A stretch of 64,000 nucleotides of DNA, taken from the NCBI GenBank assembly GCA_024743115.1, contig JANSXC010000003.1:1-64000 (forward strand). Direction: 5' to 3'. The position numbers were made by a program, and so were the translations under genes. Shown in pieces: positions 17,161 through 26,549 of the stretch (the stretch's first letter is position 1; each line of letters begins with the position of its first letter). This DNA comes from a bacterium. Lineage in GTDB: Bacteria; Planctomycetota; UBA1135; UBA2386. The notes under the pieces are model-generated. The model did not search any database. It was not told the origin of the DNA and worked only from the letters and a program-made list of their open reading frames with translations.

Positions 17161-18834
17161 CTACTGCACGCGCAGGATCTGCCCCGCGGCGATCAGCTTC
17201 TTCTCGAGCCGGTCGAACGGCACGTCCTGCACCATGAGATCCTCGTCGATCGCGATACCCGCTGCGATTGCGGCGGAATGTGCGAGCAGCATGAAGACGG
17301 GCTCCATGCGGACCGACCCGAACGCGATGTGCGTCGCGCTCACGCAGACCGGCACGAGCAGGTTGGTCGCGTGCTTCTGCTGCGGCACGAGTGCACCGTA
17401 GGGCACGCCATAAGGCCCCGGCACCTTGACCTGCACGTCACCTTCATTGCGCACGTGACCGTGCTCGTCGACGTAGCGCTGCGTGTTGTGACTGTCCATC
17501 GCATAGGCGCCCATGCCCACCGGGTTGGGCGCGACCACGCGCGACATGCAATGGCTCTCGGTGACGACCTCGTGACCGACCAGGCGGCGCGCTTCGCGGA
17601 TGTAGAGCAACGGCGGCCAATTGCCGTGCTCGACGAACTCATCGGCCGCGAGCCCGAAGCGGTTGAACTGCTCGCGAATCTTCTCGGGTACGCGCGGGCT
17701 GTTGGCCAGCGTCCAGTGCAGCCCCTGCTGATAGCGCTTGTGCTCGGCAACGATCGCGGCACGCGTCTCGTAGTCCGCCGTCGGATAGTCGTAGTTCGCG
17801 CCGATGTAATCGGTCGAGACCGCGCGGTTGTTGTTGCTGTCCGTCTTGCGGTTGGGCATCCGCACCGGGTGCCACGGCGCGACCTTGGCGCCGGCCTCGA
17901 AGTGCCGCAGCAACAACTCGTAGTCCTGCGGGTCGTAGCCCGCCGGCTTGGGCCACGGCACGCGGTTGTCGGGATGGTCCGTCGCGCAGATGCGGAAGCA
18001 GTAGGCCTGCACGCGATGGTCGGCAGCACCTTCGACGCCCGGCCCCTGCGGGTCGATGCCCGGCAGCAGCCCGCTGCTCGGATCGCCCGGCGCGACGTAG
18101 GGATCGACGCCGGTGACGAACTGGTGGTACTTGGAGTTCTTCACCTGCACGCCGTTGAGCGTCTCGCCGTATTGCGCGTTGCCTTCGCGGCCGACGACGA
18201 ACTCACAGCCCGCGGCGGCGAGCAGGTCGCCCTCGTAACTACAGTCGAGGAACATCTTCGCCTCGACGGCCACGCCACGTTCGCTGCGAATCGCGAGGAT
18301 CCGCGGCCCGTCCTTGACGACGCCGTGTCGCCGCGCGATCCGGAACTCGACCGGCTCGACGTTCGCCTCAGCGAGCATCTCTGCGAACGTGACCTGCGCG
18401 ACGCTGGGTTCGAACGTCCACACCGCGTCCTCGCCCTTACGGTGGCCGCGACCACGAAACTCTTCACGCTTCTGCCGAGTCCACGCTTCCGGCCGTTCGT
18501 AGTGGCGCCGCAGCCGCTGATAGAACTCGCGTGACAGGCCGCCGATCGCCTCCTTGTTGCCGACGTCCGTGGCGCCGAGACCCGATGTCGTCAGACCACC
18601 GATCCAGTCGTCGCAGTCGAGCAGCACGACGGAACGCCCCTCGCGCGCCGCGTGGATCGCCGCGACGACGCCGGCCGACGTCGCGCCGTAGACGCAGACG
18701 TCGACGCGATGGATCGTCCCCGGACCACCCGTCAGTGCACAGCCCCCAGCGCCGAGCAGGGCGAGTAGGCCCAACAGCGCCAGGGCGACAGAGGCGAAGG
18801 AGTCGAGGAGCGATCTGGTGATGGCCGCGCGCAT
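17161..18834 (-). CDS. FAD-dependent oxidoreductase lipoprotein (FAD_oxidored family)
   Basis: A 557-aa protein. The start at 18834 gives a lipoprotein signal sequence ending in LLGAGGC, so it is probably anchored outside the cytoplasm. The flavin-binding Rossmann start VDVCVYGATSAGVVAAIHAA and the following DWIGGLTTSGLG match the PF12831 FAD-dependent oxidoreductases common in Planctomycetota and Bacteroidota, often near polysaccharide-degradation genes. FLDCSYEGDLLAAAG and the late ALVPQQKHATNLLVPVCVSATH/RMEPVFMLLAHSA region are typical of the family. It diverges from an epimerase gene across an 18-base gap. Substrate unknown. Export of a flavoprotein is notable, since FAD must be acquired or loaded before secretion (Sec versus Tat not resolvable). 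Confidence 0.8.
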   Translation of the reverse strand: MRAAITRSLLDSFASVALALLGLLALLGAGGCALTGGPGTIHRVDVCVYGATSAGVVAAIHAAREGRSVVLLDCDDWIGGLTTSGLGATDVGNKEAIGGLSREFYQRLRRHYERPEAWTRQKREEFRGRGHRKGEDAVWTFEPSVAQVTFAEMLAEANVEPVEFRIARRHGVVKDGPRILAIRSERGVAVEAKMFLDCSYEGDLLAAAGCEFVVGREGNAQYGETLNGVQVKNSKYHQFVTGVDPYVAPGDPSSGLLPGIDPQGPGVEGAADHRVQAYCFRICATDHPDNRVPWPKPAGYDPQDYELLLRHFEAGAKVAPWHPVRMPNRKTDSNNNRAVSTDYIGANYDYPTADYETRAAIVAEHKRYQQGLHWTLANSPRVPEKIREQFNRFGLAADEFVEHGNWPPLLYIREARRLVGHEVVTESHCMSRVVAPNPVGMGAYAMDSHNTQRYVDEHGHVRNEGDVQVKVPGPYGVPYGALVPQQKHATNLLVPVCVSATHIAFGSVRMEPVFMLLAHSAAIAAGIAIDEDLMVQDVPFDRLEKKLIAAGQILRVQ

Positions 18835-18852
18835 GCCATACTCATCCCACAA

Positions 18853-19749
18853 ATGCGCATCGCAATCACCGGAGCTTCGGGATTCGTCGGCTCTCACCTC
18901 GTGAAGTTGCTGCGAGATCGCGGCGACGAAGCCGTGCCGCTCGTGCGCCGGCGCCCCGCTCCCACGGGCGCCGCGTTCTGGGATCCCACAACCGGCGAGA
19001 TCGACCGATCCGAACTCGGTGAGGTCGACGCCGTCGTGCACCTCGCGGGCGACACCGTCGCCGAACGCTGGTCCGAAGCCAAGAAGCAGCGCATCGCAGA
19101 CAGCCGTGGACCCGCCACTTCGAAACTCGCGGCGACGTTGGCCGAACTCGACCCGAAGCCGCGAGTCCTCGTGAGCGCGTCCGCCGTCGGCATCTACGGC
19201 AGCCGTGGCGACGAGGAACTCGACGAGGACAGCGATCTCTGCGCCGGCGACGACTTCCTCGGCGAGGTCGCCAAGGCTTGGGAAACAGGCACGGCCGCCG
19301 CGAGCGCCGCTGGCATCCGCGTCGTCCACCTGCGAATCGGCCTCGTGCTCGAACCGAGCGGCGGTGCGCTGAAGAAGATGCTGCCGCCGTTCCGCTTCGG
19401 CGTCGGTGGCCGCCTGGGCTCAGGCCGGCAATGGCTGAGCTGGATCACGCGCCACGACCTCGTCCGTGCCATCGCCTTCGCGCTCGATAACAGCCGCGTG
19501 TCCGGCCCCGTGCTCGGCGTCGGCCCGAACCCCGTGACCAACGCGACGTTCACGAAAGCGCTGGGCCGCGCGCTTCGGCGCCCGACGATCTTGCCCGTTC
19601 CGGCTTTCGCGTTGCGGCTGCTTTTCGGTGAGATGGCCGACGGCGCGCTGCTCGCGAGTCAGCGCGCGATTCCGCGACGCCTGCTCGACGAGGGCTTCGA
19701 GTTCGAGCACCCCGAACTCGAGCCCGCGCTCACCGCCATGCTCGGTTAG
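18853..19749 (+). CDS. TIGR01777 family NAD(P)-dependent epimerase
   Basis: A 298-aa extended short-chain dehydrogenase of the SulA/YfcH (TIGR01777) type. Seen: Rossmann motif GASGFVGSHL at the N-terminus, VVHLAGDTVAERWSEAKKQRI (family-specific LAG..I..RW...K..I pattern), SASAVGIYG with the active-site Tyr, RIGLVLEPSGGALKKMLPPF, LSWITRHDL, and GPVLGVGPNPVTN. Length is normal for the family. The natural substrate of this family is not known. The gene starts 18 bases from the divergent FAD lipoprotein gene, so both promoters must overlap or lie within coding sequence. Confidence 0.88.
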   Translation: MRIAITGASGFVGSHLVKLLRDRGDEAVPLVRRRPAPTGAAFWDPTTGEIDRSELGEVDAVVHLAGDTVAERWSEAKKQRIADSRGPATSKLAATLAELDPKPRVLVSASAVGIYGSRGDEELDEDSDLCAGDDFLGEVAKAWETGTAAASAAGIRVVHLRIGLVLEPSGGALKKMLPPFRFGVGGRLGSGRQWLSWITRHDLVRAIAFALDNSRVSGPVLGVGPNPVTNATFTKALGRALRRPTILPVPAFALRLLFGEMADGALLASQRAIPRRLLDEGFEFEHPELEPALTAMLG

Positions 19750-19770
19750 GCCCCGGAGCACGGGCTACGA

Positions 19771-21990
19771 TCAGCGCACGGTGCGCTCGATCACCGCCGA
19801 TTGCGAGGGCTCGATATCGACGAGTTCGGCGGCCTGGAACCACAGCGTCGCACCGATCGCCTGCGGCGGCAATGCGGCGAGCTGCGCAACCACGCGACCC
19901 TGCGAGTCGGCGAACGCGATGCCGAAAATGTTGTCGCCAGCGTTCGCTTGCAGCGACAGGCCGAGATCGAGTTCGAGGAACGGCAGCGACAGCGAATACC
20001 GCCCGCGACCGAGTGCGACGGTCAGCGCTACGAGCTGCCCGGAGCCCGCGCCGCCGAGCATCACACTCGTCGGCGAACCCGCAAGGACCTCGCCCATCTG
20101 CATCGCCAGGCGCGGCGCGGGCGCAATCGTGTAGGCGGCGAGCAATCGCACGTAGTTGGCCTGGTAGCCGATCGACGGCTCCGTGACCTCCCACGAGTTC
20201 TCGGGCCAGCTCGTGTTCCAGTCGCGATAGCTCTTCTGCGCCGGCTGCCCCTGCGGGGGCGCGAGCGACGGGCCCGCATACGACGGATCGGGAGCGAAGA
20301 ACGGATTGGCACCACCCGTGAGATAACCGGGAGCCGGCCCATACAGCGACGTCGTCGCGTTGTCCCACGGCGTTCCGTCGCCGAACCACGCGTGATACAT
20401 CTCGTCGACGCTGCCCTCGGCCCCGGCAGCACGCATGTTCGTGAGAAACGTCAGGCCGAGCGGATTGACGCCGTGCAAGTAGTGCACGAACCCCTCCGCC
20501 GCGTCGTGCAGATCACGGGCATCCGCGGCCGCGAGTCCGTGACGATTGGCGAGCAGAAACTGGCTGCCGTGCAGCGCCTTCGTGGAGTTGCTGCCCCATG
20601 TGTAGTCCTGCGCGAAAAGGTGCGCGCCGTAGGCGTCCTCGCCGTTCTGGTAGCGGCCGAGATGTGAGCCGCCCGCGACCGAGTTGCCAAACGTCTGTCG
20701 AATCGCAGCCGCGACGCTCGCGGTGCTGTCCTTCGCATCGGCATACGCCAGCAGCGCGGTGTGCAGATCCGATTCCCACGGCGAGGCCCAGCCCCACTGG
20801 AACAGGTGGCTGTCGACATGATGATTGTCGACCCAGGCACGCATCGCGGGATCACCCGTCCGGACGAATCGCCAGCACGCCGCCGCGAGCCGGCTCATGT
20901 CCTGCTCGTAGGGCGAGTCCTCCGCCGCCACGTTGGCGAACCCTTGATTGTTGTAGCTCGATGGGATCTGCGACGGGTTCAGCACGAGCCAGTTCCATGC
21001 CGCCGCAGCGGCTGCATCGAGCTGTTGCGCATAGTTCTGCATCGCGGGCTCGGGTCGACTGCCGAACGCGACTGCGGCGTGCGCAAAGACGTGACACCCG
21101 GTCGCTGTTGCTGACGCGGTTGCCGGTGCGTAGCGCCGTGGCGCCGTATCCGTGCTCGGCGGACTGCTGGCGGAGAAGTCAGTCACGGAGACCTTGTGCA
21201 GCAAAGAGCCATCGACGTTCTGCATGCGCAGCAGCCAGTCGAGTTCGAAGCGGATCTCGTCGAGCAGATCCGGGATGCCGTTGCCTGACTCGGGAATGCC
21301 GAAGTCATCCGGCCAGTAATGCGGCGCATCGAGATACGCCGACAACAGCGGGCTCACCGCGGCATCCGCGAAGTTGACGTACTTGTTGTAGTCGCCAGCG
21401 TCATACCAACCGCCACGCAGATCGCGTGAAGTCGAAGGCACGGGATTGAGCACCGCGCGACAGTCCGTGTCCTGCTCAGGCCCGAGATGGCTCGCACCAT
21501 CGGCCCAACGTGGATCGGCGTACGGCGGGCTCTTCGCAAAGCCACTACGCTGATAGAAGAACACCCGAACGGCTGCCCGCAGCGCCGCGTCGTAGACGTC
21601 GGGCGCGATGTCGAACGGCACGGAGCTGCGCGCGCTCGCCGGATCGTGGACGTAATAGCTACCGGGCGTTCGCAACGCGGAGAACTCGACCCACCACACG
21701 CGATCACCCGATTCGGCGTGCACGATGCCCCCTCGCCAGGACACGGGCGCGCCGGACCAGACGATGGCCTGATCGGCCAACCGCCGCACCTCGATCGTCG
21801 CACCCGGCGTGTACGGCGCAGGCGCATCGAAACCCTGCACCGCGCTCCGTAACACCGCGACCTTGCGCGCATTTGGCCGGTAACCGAACTGATCGACGCG
21901 GAGATGCGGATCCACGGTTTGCGCGGGAGCGCTGGTGACGAGCGCGAGAACGGACCCCAACAGGCCCGGGAGGCACGAAACGCGAGGCAT
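19771..21990 (-). CDS. Secreted glycoside hydrolase family 9 (endoglucanase-type)
   Basis: A 739-aa exported enzyme. Signal peptide is about residues 1-24 (start 21990; upstream extension is non-coding in style). Residues ~26-125 form the Ig-like CelD_N domain (LRVDQFGYRPNARKVAVL). The (alpha/alpha)6 catalytic part follows: DAGDYNKY at 197-204 carries the catalytic Asp pair, VHYLHGVNPLGLTFLTNM and MYHAWFGDGTPW match the GH9 C-terminal substrate-binding region, and WEVTEPSIGYQANYV (about 601-615) holds the expected general-acid Glu near 605. The final ~115 residues are a separate beta-rich tail of the kind seen on other secreted proteins in this window. Likely cleaves beta-1,4-glucan or a related glycan. 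Confidence 0.87.
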   Translation of the reverse strand: MPRVSCLPGLLGSVLALVTSAPAQTVDPHLRVDQFGYRPNARKVAVLRSAVQGFDAPAPYTPGATIEVRRLADQAIVWSGAPVSWRGGIVHAESGDRVWWVEFSALRTPGSYYVHDPASARSSVPFDIAPDVYDAALRAAVRVFFYQRSGFAKSPPYADPRWADGASHLGPEQDTDCRAVLNPVPSTSRDLRGGWYDAGDYNKYVNFADAAVSPLLSAYLDAPHYWPDDFGIPESGNGIPDLLDEIRFELDWLLRMQNVDGSLLHKVSVTDFSASSPPSTDTAPRRYAPATASATATGCHVFAHAAVAFGSRPEPAMQNYAQQLDAAAAAAWNWLVLNPSQIPSSYNNQGFANVAAEDSPYEQDMSRLAAACWRFVRTGDPAMRAWVDNHHVDSHLFQWGWASPWESDLHTALLAYADAKDSTASVAAAIRQTFGNSVAGGSHLGRYQNGEDAYGAHLFAQDYTWGSNSTKALHGSQFLLANRHGLAAADARDLHDAAEGFVHYLHGVNPLGLTFLTNMRAAGAEGSVDEMYHAWFGDGTPWDNATTSLYGPAPGYLTGGANPFFAPDPSYAGPSLAPPQGQPAQKSYRDWNTSWPENSWEVTEPSIGYQANYVRLLAAYTIAPAPRLAMQMGEVLAGSPTSVMLGGAGSGQLVALTVALGRGRYSLSLPFLELDLGLSLQANAGDNIFGIAFADSQGRVVAQLAALPPQAIGATLWFQAAELVDIEPSQSAVIERTVR

Positions 21991-22114
21991 GCCCGGCCCT
22001 ACGCACTCACGCGCGCGAATGGCCAGCGGGCTCGGCGAACTTCGGGCCAGTGGGCGAAAACCCGTTTCTATCGGAACCCGACGCACGAGGTCGCGTTCTG
22101 GGCGCGCAGGAACG

Positions 22115-23422
22115 ATGAACACGCCACACCCGATCCGCTCTGCTTTTCCGCCGCTATTCGGCATGCTGCTCACGATCGGCAGCCTGATCCAGTCCGCGGC
22201 ACTTTCGCCCGCCCAACGGCCGGCCGCCGTGCGCTCGACGCCCGTCGAAATCGTGGCCACCGCCGACCAGAAGCGGCTCGTCGCTGCCGTCAATGCGTTC
22301 GCGCGTGACCTGCAGAATCAGATGACGAGCACGGCGAGTGCGAAGAACACCGTGACCTCGCCAGCGAGCGTGGCGATGGCACTCTTGATGCTGCTGCCAG
22401 GCGCACGCGGCGAAACGGCCGACGAGATCGCCGAGACGCTGCGACTGCCGACCGACCTGCGCGGTGATCGGCTAAGCGAGGCAGCGCGGCTCCTGCTCGT
22501 TCGCACCGCGCGTACCGGCAGTGGCGGCTTCGGCGAAGGCGAGAACCCGAACGTTCGCATCACGAACGACATCTGGTGTCAGCAGGGCCACGACTTCGAG
22601 GCGGACTACCTGAAGACCCTGCGGCACGACTTCTACGCGCACGCACGCGCCGTGGACTTCGAACACGAAACCGAAACCGTGCGCCAACGCATCAACCAGC
22701 GGATCAAGGGCGCCACCAACGGTCGCATCGCCGAGTTCGTGCCGCGCGGCATGATCCAATCATCGACGCGGGCCGTGCTAAGCAACGCGATCTGGTATCG
22801 CGGCAGGTGGGTGCACGACTTCTACCAGCCGAAGAGCCACGAGCCGTTCTACGTCACTCCCGAGCGCAAGATCGACGGCCCCGTCATGCACACGCAGGCC
22901 GACTTCTTCTACGCCGAGAGCGCGGAATGGCAGGCGATCCAGCTGCCGATGAAAGACCGTGCCATGGCGTTCGAGATCGTGCTGCCGCGCGCGGGCAAGT
23001 CGCTGACCACGGCCGAGAATGCGCTGCTGACCGGCGAACACCTCCGGCGCCGCGCCGCCAGGCTCGTGCACCTGACGATGCCGCCGTTCCAGATCGACGG
23101 TCGCCATCGCATCCGACAGGCGCTCGAAGCACTCGGCATCCGCAGTGCCTTCGACCCGAAGCGAGCCGACTTTTCGGGCATCACCAAGGATACGCCGCCG
23201 GTGCTCGACGACCTGCTGCACGGGACGTGGCTCAACGTCGACGACAAGGGCGTCGAGGCCGCAGCGGCGACCGTGGCGGTGCTCGCGTCCGGCGCTGCAA
23301 TTCGCGAAGAACCGATCCGAATGGCCGCCAACCGCCCCTTCGCGTTCGCCATCCGTGACCGCCGCACGGACCTGCTACTGTTCGTCGGTCGCCTCGAGAA
23401 CCCGCGGCCGAACGCGGAGTAG
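22115..23422 (+). CDS. Secreted serpin (serine/cysteine protease inhibitor)
   Basis: A 435-aa protein with a signal peptide and the complete serpin layout: SPASVAMALLMLLPGARGETADEIAETL, LSNAIWYRGRWVHDF (breach/shutter region), FEIVLPR, and a C-terminal RPFAFAIRDRRTDLLLFVGRLENP. Both fragments between are family-typical. The reactive-centre hinge DKGVEAAAAT (about residues 377-386) keeps the Gly at P15 and small residues at P12-P9 of inhibitory serpins; by the usual count P1 falls near the VLASGAA stretch, suggesting small-residue specificity (elastase- or subtilisin-like). The start at 22115 has CAGGA upstream. It diverges from the GH9 gene. Bacterial serpins are sporadic; this one is probably exported to protect the surface or secreted hydrolases. 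Confidence 0.88.
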   Translation: MNTPHPIRSAFPPLFGMLLTIGSLIQSAALSPAQRPAAVRSTPVEIVATADQKRLVAAVNAFARDLQNQMTSTASAKNTVTSPASVAMALLMLLPGARGETADEIAETLRLPTDLRGDRLSEAARLLLVRTARTGSGGFGEGENPNVRITNDIWCQQGHDFEADYLKTLRHDFYAHARAVDFEHETETVRQRINQRIKGATNGRIAEFVPRGMIQSSTRAVLSNAIWYRGRWVHDFYQPKSHEPFYVTPERKIDGPVMHTQADFFYAESAEWQAIQLPMKDRAMAFEIVLPRAGKSLTTAENALLTGEHLRRRAARLVHLTMPPFQIDGRHRIRQALEALGIRSAFDPKRADFSGITKDTPPVLDDLLHGTWLNVDDKGVEAAAATVAVLASGAAIREEPIRMAANRPFAFAIRDRRTDLLLFVGRLENPRPNAE

Positions 23423-23433
23423 CGACCTCCTCG

Positions 23434-23453
23434 ATCTGCACGTTCGTGCAGAT
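23434..23453. promoter_or_regulatory. 9-bp inverted repeat after the serpin stop
   Basis: Two perfectly complementary 9-base arms (ATCTGCACG and CGTGCAGAT) flank a two-base centre, starting 12 bases after the serpin stop. With no T-run it is a poor intrinsic terminator; the two-base gap suits an operator-type palindrome better than a hairpin. A second palindrome, GGTTCCGGAACC, lies at 23510-23521. Both sit in the 211-base gap before the HEAT-VWA gene and could be its regulatory sites. Confidence 0.35.
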
Positions 23454-23633
23454 GCGAACCCGCGAACTGCCGACTGGCGCTCTCGCAGCCAGAATCGCGG
23501 GCTCGTGTAGGTTCCGGAACCGCGCCAATCGGCTCGCGCCGTGATGCGACGCACCTGCGTGGGCCACGTAAACCGGACGAAAAACCGCCTCACCCGCCCC
23601 GTCCCCGGGCCCTACCGTCGCTACGCTGCCCGG

Positions 23634-25352
23634 ATGCTCGCCGCCTCCCGCCCGCACCGGGCCGTACGCCTGCTCTTCACCGGGCTACTCGCACTCTCCC
23701 CGACCCTCCGTGCCCAGGGCGGCGACGAGACCGTCGAAGAGGATCCGACGCAGGCCATCGACATCGCCAACTACCGGTCGTGGCTCGAGGACTACAAGAA
23801 GGGTGCTGTACGACTCGTCAAGAACGACCGCACCGACGAAGAGGCGATCACGCGCATCGACGAACTGATGGGCAAAGTCGCGAAGTGGAACACGCTGCCG
23901 GCCGCGAAGATGCTGTTCGACGCGGCGTCCGTCGATCCCAAGCCGATGGGTTCGAGTTCATCGACCGAGCTCATCGACTTCTACCGCGAGCTGCAGCCGT
24001 GGAAGGTGCACGGCCTCGCCGCCAAGCACCTGCGCACGATGACCGGCGAAGGCGTGCTCGCCTGGCTGATCAGCAAGCTGTCGGCGCCGGGTATCCGCGC
24101 GGTGAAGAAGAACCAGGACCAGCTCGACGCCGCCGCCGTGCTACGCGTGCTCGCTGGCCACAAGAGCCTCGAAGCGCGCGCCGAGCTCATGCGGGCGTGT
24201 GGCGCCATGCCGACCGAGCTCCGCGTGCGCGCGGTCAACGCCATGGCCGCCGAGGCCACCGTCGAACTCGTGCCGACGCTCATCGACCTGCTGCGCGACA
24301 AGGAACCCAACGTCCGCATCGCCGCGTGCAACGCGATCGGCACCGCGATGCAGCCGCACGTCGACGAATCGCTCGGCAAGGAGCCCGCGCCCGCGGACAT
24401 CCTCGCGCTGCGCGACAAGGCCATCAAACAGCTCAGCCGCGTCGCCGCCCGCGACAAGATCTGGCAGGCCAGAAGCGCCGCCGCCTACGGCATGGCGATC
24501 ATGAAGTGCAAGCCCGTGATCCCCGAGATCATCAAGGCACTCGATGCCGAACTGCGGCGCAAGAAGGACCCGTGGGCCATGGACGTGCGTCTGCACAAAC
24601 TGCTCGAGGGCCTGACCGGTCAAACCGTCGTGCGCGGCTCCATCAAGCCGTGGAAGCAGTTCTGGAAGCGCGAGGGTTCGACGTTCAAGGTCGCCAAAGA
24701 ACGCAAGGCCGGTGAGGAACCCGAGCAGGCTGACCGCTACGAGAAGTTCTTCGACCTCGAGATCGAGTCCGACCGCGTGCTGTTCGTCCTCGACTTCAGC
24801 GGCTCGATGACGGAGACGATCACGCTCGAGAGCGGCGAGACCGGGGCCTCGGTCAAGGACACGCTCACCAAGGCCGAGCTCGTCGTCCGCGAACTCAAGA
24901 AGATGATCATGGGCTTCCCCGACGGCGCCCTGCTCAACATAGTCGTTTTCAGCGACGACGTCCGCATCTGGCGCACGGAGTCCGGCAGGCCCGCCCTCAT
25001 CCGCGTCGACGACGAAGCCCGCGATGACCTGCTCGGCAACTTCCTCGACGCCCTCCGCCCCGCCGGACCGACCAACCTCCACGACGCGCTCAACCTCGCC
25101 CTCGACTTCGGCGGCCGCGGCACCCAGGACCGCTACTACGCCGCCGGCTTCGACACCCTCTACATCATCAGCGACGGCGCCCCGAGCGCAGGGCCGGTAA
25201 CGGACAAGGCAGAGCTACGGCGGCTCGTGCGCGAGTGCAACAACCTGCGCAAGATCACGATCAACTGCGTAACCATGGGGCAGCAGAACGACACCGAGTT
25301 CTTGCGTGAGATGGCCGAGGAAAACGGCGGGCGACACATTCACATCGAGTAG
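23634..25352 (+). CDS. Secreted HEAT-repeat and von Willebrand factor A domain protein
   Basis: A 572-aa protein. The start at 23634 opens an Arg-containing signal peptide ending in LSPTLRAQG. Residues ~130-330 carry HEAT-like helix pairs (LRVRAVNAMAAEATVELVPT, LIDLLRDKEPNVRIAACNAI, ARSAAAYGMAIMKCKPVIPE). The C-terminal ~190 residues are a vWA domain with an intact MIDAS: LDFSGSMTE (DxSxS), the distal threonine in AGPTNLHDAL, and IISDGAPS. Likely a metal-dependent protein-binding module outside the cytoplasm. It ends 35 bases from a convergent gene. The HEAT+vWA order is frequent in planctomycete exported proteins; the partner is unknown. Confidence 0.78.
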   Translation: MLAASRPHRAVRLLFTGLLALSPTLRAQGGDETVEEDPTQAIDIANYRSWLEDYKKGAVRLVKNDRTDEEAITRIDELMGKVAKWNTLPAAKMLFDAASVDPKPMGSSSSTELIDFYRELQPWKVHGLAAKHLRTMTGEGVLAWLISKLSAPGIRAVKKNQDQLDAAAVLRVLAGHKSLEARAELMRACGAMPTELRVRAVNAMAAEATVELVPTLIDLLRDKEPNVRIAACNAIGTAMQPHVDESLGKEPAPADILALRDKAIKQLSRVAARDKIWQARSAAAYGMAIMKCKPVIPEIIKALDAELRRKKDPWAMDVRLHKLLEGLTGQTVVRGSIKPWKQFWKREGSTFKVAKERKAGEEPEQADRYEKFFDLEIESDRVLFVLDFSGSMTETITLESGETGASVKDTLTKAELVVRELKKMIMGFPDGALLNIVVFSDDVRIWRTESGRPALIRVDDEARDDLLGNFLDALRPAGPTNLHDALNLALDFGGRGTQDRYYAAGFDTLYIISDGAPSAGPVTDKAELRRLVRECNNLRKITINCVTMGQQNDTEFLREMAEENGGRHIHIE

Positions 25353-25387
25353 CGCGCCGCCGGCAGCGCACGTAGCGACACGTGTGA

Positions 25388-26080
25388 CTACCGCTTGCCT
25401 TTGACCGCGCCGCCGAAGTCGGTGACAAGGGCATCCAAAGCCAATCGGACCGAGCGTGCCCGCGGAGTCGCTTCGGTATCGAGCACCTGCCGCGCGTAGT
25501 CCAGAACGAACGCCTTGTCGGCCCGGCTGAGCACGTAGGCCAGATACCACAGGCTGTTGGCGGCACGGATCTGCACCTGGTAGCGGTACCGGCTCGACAA
25601 GAACGCCGCGAGCACCGCTACGGACGAACGGACACCGTGGTGAGCCAGTGCGAAGTGCACGGACACCAAGACCAACGGCTCCGACTCGTTGCGCGACTCG
25701 CACTGGATCCAGGTGACCACGCTCGGGTGCGGCACCGCAGCCAACGCGCCATACGCCGCCACGCGAACGAGATCGGAATCGCTGTGGACGAACGGCTTCC
25801 ACCAAGCCATCGGCCGAGTTCGCGGTGCATGCGTTCCGACCCCCTCCAACAATTCGGACAGGACCAGTTCGTCGCGCTCGACGGCAAAGCGGGCCAAGAG
25901 ATCGCGACGAAGCAATCGCCAACGTGCATGCGAGGCGCAAGCGGCCGCGACCCCACGCTGCCTGACCTCTGAATTCCGCGACCGAATCGCGGCCCGGATC
26001 TCGCAGACAACCTCGGGAGTCCTGCTCGAGTCATCGAGTTCCAGCTTCACGAGGCGCTCCCAGGTCTTCTTGCCAATCAT
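25388..26080 (-). CDS. HEAT-like repeat protein, unknown
   Basis: Not recognised beyond its fold class. A 230-aa cytoplasmic protein made of helix pairs with HEAT/Armadillo character (RSRNSEVRQRGVAAACASHA, SDSDLVRVAAYGALAAVPHP, YQVQIRAANSLWYLAYVL). It has no signal peptide and is somewhat more A/T-rich than its neighbours. Its ATG overlaps the stop of the upstream unknown gene by ATGA, so the two are co-translated. Two-gene units of unknown small proteins like this can be toxin/immunity or contractile-system accessory pairs, but nothing in the sequence proves it. Confidence 0.62.
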   Translation of the reverse strand: MIGKKTWERLVKLELDDSSRTPEVVCEIRAAIRSRNSEVRQRGVAAACASHARWRLLRRDLLARFAVERDELVLSELLEGVGTHAPRTRPMAWWKPFVHSDSDLVRVAAYGALAAVPHPSVVTWIQCESRNESEPLVLVSVHFALAHHGVRSSVAVLAAFLSSRYRYQVQIRAANSLWYLAYVLSRADKAFVLDYARQVLDTEATPRARSVRLALDALVTDFGGAVKGKR

Positions 26081-26505
26081 CCGCTACCGCGCTCCGGATC
26101 GCCGATCCTCGAATACAGGACGTGAACCTCACCGGCGGCGGACTCGACCAGTTGCCGCGCTACCTCCTCGAGCACATCGCCTGGCTCGTGGATCGGAACG
26201 AGCGGCTCCTCCAGATCCCAGGCCATCAGCACCACGTCCGCCGCCTGGAGCAAGCACTCCAACAGCTCCCCCATCTCGGTCTCACCAAAGCATGCGTTCT
26301 GCAGGAACATCGCCTCCCGCGCCTCCTGGCAGAGATCGTGGGCAACCTCGCTGTCGATCGACAGAGAGCGCAATGGGCGCCTGCTCAACTCTGGCATCAC
26401 CGAGAGCGTGAACTTCCTGTCGAACTCGTCGGCCGCCTTCGACAGCCACCGACCAACGGACAGTCCGCCGCCCTCCCGAGGCACCCACACGAGCAACTGC
26501 GTCAT
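26077..26505 (-). CDS. Unknown 142-aa protein, first gene of a two-gene operon
   Basis: Not recognised. A soluble acidic protein with alternating strands and helices: TQLLVWVPREGGG at the start, an acidic helix EVAHDLCQEAREAMFL, then ECLLQAADVVLMAWDLEEPL and a last strand EVHVLYSRIGD. Three Cys residues, one preceding GETEMGE. No membrane segment. It is coupled by ATGA to the HEAT-like gene and separated by 44 bases from the upstream end of the convergent-reading region next to NDH-2. Function unknown. Confidence 0.58.
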   Translation of the reverse strand: MTQLLVWVPREGGGLSVGRWLSKAADEFDRKFTLSVMPELSRRPLRSLSIDSEVAHDLCQEAREAMFLQNACFGETEMGELLECLLQAADVVLMAWDLEEPLVPIHEPGDVLEEVARQLVESAAGEVHVLYSRIGDPERGSG

Positions 26506-26549
26506 CGGACCACTATCTCAACGGTTACGCTGCAACCACACCGGCAACC

